The position numbers were made by a program, and so were the translations under genes. A DNA stretch of 64,000 nt from JANXMY01 sp964251675. GTDB taxonomy: Bacteria > Armatimonadota > Armatimonadia > Armatimonadales > Capsulimonadaceae. Numbering within the stretch: position 1 is the first letter of the stretch; each line of letters starts with the position of its first letter. The stretch lies in contig CAXUKS010000005.1 of assembly GCA_964251675.1 (NCBI GenBank), positions 1 to 64,000 on the forward strand, given 5' to 3'. A model generated the notes under the pieces. It worked only from the letters and a program-made list of their open reading frames with translations. It had not been told where the DNA came from and did not search any database. Shown here piece after piece: positions 62,123-64,000 of this stretch.

Positions 62123-62956
62123 ATGAAGATAACGATTTTCGGCCAAGCTTTTATCGCCCTGTGCCTGGCTGTCGCTGCATGGCCTGTCACTGCTGACCCG
62201 AACCCTAACCGCCCGCCGCCGATGCACTCCAATACGCCTATGCCGCCTGCGCTCTTTACGCGTCTTCTACAGGCACAGGATGACGAAAGAGACGCCAAGC
62301 TCGCCTTGCAGGCCAAGAACTATGCCTCCGCAGAGGCTGGCTTCAGAAATGTCATCGCCGACTTTCCCTCTGGTATGGCGTACTACGGTCTAGCCGAGAC
62401 CCTTGCGGCTCAGGGCAAAACGGCTGAGGCCCTACAAGCCTACTGGCAGCTTTTCCACCCGGACGCGCACCAATCATGGGGCGGAAGCTATTTTCCACAA
62501 GCAGAACTTGAGTATGCAGTTTTGCTTAATCGGACTGGCCACTGGGCGGAAGCGGTTGCGATGTATGAGAAAGCGTTGCCGGATGTGTCTGACCAAGGCA
62601 TGAAGAGGATAAACGTTCACTTTGACCCGGCTACCCCTCAACCAGCAGAAATGGAGGCGGCGGCACATATCGGCATCGGCCTTGAAGCCATCTGGGCTGG
62701 TGGTGATTTTGATGCCTCCAAGAGCGAACGTGCCTTTCAGGAATATGGTAAGGCACTAAAACTCATGCCGGAATGGACTGTGGCGAACTACTACTACGGC
62801 TACGGCTGGCAGAGGTTAGACCCTAAAGATCAGGCTAAACTGGCGGCAAATCCAGGGCAGCGGGAGGCAGTGAAGGCAACCTTAGAAAAGGCAGCGAAAC
62901 TGGGGACAGGAGACGTACAAAAGGCGGCGGTAACGGAGCTACAAAATCTTAGGTAG
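62123..62956 (+). CDS. exported TPR-like protein (copy 2)
   Basis: 277 residues. Signal peptide (FGQAFIALCLAVAAWPVTAD). Helical repeats as in copy 1: KNYASAEAGFRNVIADFPSG and GKTAEALQAYWQLFHPDAHQ, ending VANYYYGYGWQRLDPKDQAK. GGAG precedes the ATG. Copy 1 and copy 2 arose by duplication, now separated by a pseudogene. Confidence 0.82.
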   Translation: MKITIFGQAFIALCLAVAAWPVTADPNPNRPPPMHSNTPMPPALFTRLLQAQDDERDAKLALQAKNYASAEAGFRNVIADFPSGMAYYGLAETLAAQGKTAEALQAYWQLFHPDAHQSWGGSYFPQAELEYAVLLNRTGHWAEAVAMYEKALPDVSDQGMKRINVHFDPATPQPAEMEAAAHIGIGLEAIWAGGDFDASKSERAFQEYGKALKLMPEWTVANYYYGYGWQRLDPKDQAKLAANPGQREAVKATLEKAAKLGTGDVQKAAVTELQNLR

Positions 62957-62979
62957 CACACACGTTTTTCAGAGTCCCT

Positions 62980-63012
62980 AAACGCCCGGCTTCTTGGGGA
63001 GGCCGGGCGTTT
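62980..63012 (+). terminator. intrinsic terminator after the second TPR-like gene
   Basis: AAACGCCCGGC and GCCGGGCGTTT stem, 11-nt loop, followed by GTTTGCGTTTTG. Confidence 0.8.
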
Positions 63013-63038
63013 GTTTGCGTTTTGGAACGGTCTGCCTA

Positions 63039-63067
63039 TTGACTTCTCCCCGCCCCCCAAGTATACT
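63039..63067 (+). promoter_or_regulatory. sigma70 promoter for the NIL-sulfurtransferase unit
   Basis: TTGACT (63039-63044), 17 nt, TATACT (63062-63067). Leader of about 75 nt before the ATG at 63149; no known riboswitch was recognised in it. Confidence 0.8.
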
Positions 63068-63148
63068 AGGCATACGGCAGGCGCCATTGTCCTGTAAAGC
63101 ACTAGGTAATATAGACAAACCCAAAGACACACCGACCGGGAGCAACCC

Positions 63149-63421
63149 ATGAGCAGCACGTCCCCCGACAGCCCGCAAAGCGTCCGGCTGAATCTGACCT
63201 TTCCCATTGACCGCGTGGACCAGCCTTTGCTGGCACAGGCGATCCAAAACTTCGGCGTGTCCGCCGACATCCGCCGGGCGCAGATCGAGCCGCACACCGG
63301 CGGCTATATCATGCTGGAGCTGACCGGAACCGAGAAGCAGATCGACGAAAGCATCGCGTTCTGGAAAGCCTTCGGCGTCGGCGTCGGCTTCATTGGCGCG
63401 GAAGAAGTGCAGGCGTATTAA
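63149..63421 (+). CDS. NIL-domain protein
   Basis: 90 residues. VRLNLTFPIDRVDQPLLAQA and the beta-alpha-beta pattern to GAEEVQAY fit the NIL domain, also found at the end of methionine ABC transporters and in sulfur-assimilation proteins. GGGAG precedes the ATG. It lies 26 nt before the sulfurtransferase gene, which supports a sulfur-related role. Confidence 0.85.
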   Translation: MSSTSPDSPQSVRLNLTFPIDRVDQPLLAQAIQNFGVSADIRRAQIEPHTGGYIMLELTGTEKQIDESIAFWKAFGVGVGFIGAEEVQAY

Positions 63422-63447
63422 GTTATATTTCGAAGAGGAGACCAACG

Positions 63448-64000
63448 ATGGCAGAAGGCAGCAAGTACGCGCACCCCGAGGTGCTGGTAGAAACAGACTG
63501 GGTGGCCGAGAACTTAACTTCCGGCGACTTTAAACTCATTGAAATCGACGTGGACACCGATGCCTACGCGCAGGGACACATCCCCGGCGCACTTGGCTTC
63601 AACTGGCAAACGGAACTCGAAGACACTCTGCGGCGCGATGTCCCCGATCAGGCGCAGTGGGAGGCGCTTCTGAGCCGCTCCGGCATCACCCAGGACGACA
63701 CGCTGGTGCTGTACGGTGACAACAACAACTGGTTTGCGACCTTCGGCTACTGGCTGTTTTTGATCTACGGCCATGACCGCGCCAAACTGAAGCTGATCAA
63801 CGGGGGCCGCAAAAAGTGGCTGGCCGAAGGCCGCGAACTGGTCACCGAGGTTCCCGCACCTGCCGCGTCCACCTACACCGCCACGGCCCCGAACTGGGAG
63901 CTGCGGGCCTTCCGCGATGAGGTCCTGAAGAAGCTGGGCGATCCCAATTTGACGCTGATTGACGTGCGCTCGCCCGACGAGTTTTCGGGAAAGGTGATCG
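63448..64000 (+). CDS. thiosulfate/3-mercaptopyruvate sulfurtransferase, cut by the window end
   Basis: At least 184 residues of a two-rhodanese protein. First domain: LIEIDVDTDAYAQGHIPGAL and LVLYGDNNNWFATFGYWLFL, with Asp in place of the usual active Cys, as expected for the inactive domain. Second domain begins TLIDVRSPDEFSGKV; its active-site loop is outside the window. GAGGAG precedes the ATG. It probably supplies sulfur to the carrier system upstream. Confidence 0.92.
   Translation, partial: MAEGSKYAHPEVLVETDWVAENLTSGDFKLIEIDVDTDAYAQGHIPGALGFNWQTELEDTLRRDVPDQAQWEALLSRSGITQDDTLVLYGDNNNWFATFGYWLFLIYGHDRAKLKLINGGRKKWLAEGRELVTEVPAPAASTYTATAPNWELRAFRDEVLKKLGDPNLTLIDVRSPDEFSGKVI

Noticed and set aside
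63068..63148. Riboswitch (SAM or cobalamin) before the sulfur genes
   Set aside because: The leader is only about 80 nt and no known riboswitch core was recognised.

Overview
The window is high-GC, gene-dense bacterial chromosome with no plasmid or phage backbone. The best lineage guess is Armatimonadota or a close relative. Supporting signs are a DUF1559 pseudopilin with the N-terminus FTLIELLVVIAIIAILAAIL followed by FPVFQKVRENARRTSC, a BlaI/M56 signalling locus with sensor paralogues, a PEP-CTERM-like exported protein, and many Ser/Thr kinase, PP2C, TPR and Gly/Pro-rich surface proteins. This is inference from protein style; no rRNA or tRNA gene was seen.

Layout. 0-8.3 kb: Ser/Thr kinase, DUF3800 protein, PP2C phosphatase, two membrane proteins and pgk. 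8.5-14 kb: large exported protein, MarR regulator with DUF4188 protein, a decayed HEPN-like cassette and gap. 14.4-20.4 kb: single-chain restriction-modification enzyme, Gly-rich exported protein, TolC-like outer-membrane protein. 20.4-27.4 kb: GGDEF/HD-GYP protein, folC, SDR, PEP-CTERM-like protein. 27.5-36.6 kb: methyltransferase fused to an Mrr-like nuclease, TlpA-like thioredoxin, DEDD exonuclease, membrane-anchored MutS-like ATPase, SAM methyltransferase. 36.7-47 kb: pseudopilin, LLM oxidoreductase, TPR protein, ATP-grasp ligase, M20 amidohydrolase, HAD hydrolase, small cargo genes, glycogen phosphorylase. 47-52.8 kb: BlaI repressor, a broken M56 sensor, two satellite sensor-like proteins and a HEPN pair. 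52.8-55.8 kb: oligopeptide ABC ATPase, PhnP-like hydrolase, membrane-anchored Gly/Ala protein. 55.8-64 kb: a sulfur-carrier/cysteine cluster (cysM-like synthase, JAMM protease, CysO-MoeZ-rhodanese fusion, NIL protein, sulfurtransferase) interrupted by two tandem HigB/HigA-type modules and two TPR-like exported proteins.

Three signals run through the window. (1) About 20 elements of roughly 60-180 bp, each two terminal palindromes in inverted arrangement around a body with small hairpins (REPIN-like), fall in at least six sequence families. They sit mostly between genes, but one is in frame inside the kinase and one lies exactly where the M56 sensor changes frame. (2) At three loci, cargo genes (DUF3800; HEPN-like pair; TPR gene) lie between an intact core gene and a short same-orientation copy of that gene's nearest end, which suggests gene-end integration by an unrecognised mechanism. 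(3) Several genes have a sigma70 -10 box only 5-8 nt before the start codon, implying leaderless mRNAs; one of these appears to start at AUA.

The kinase and PP2C are close enough to form a reversible Ser/Thr phosphorylation pair. BlaI has two matching operators upstream of its leaderless promoter and shares an operon with the M56 receptor and satellites. In the sulfur cluster the ubiquitin-like carrier is fused to the N-terminus of its E1 enzyme, so the neighbouring JAMM protease is the natural candidate to expose its Gly-Gly end.
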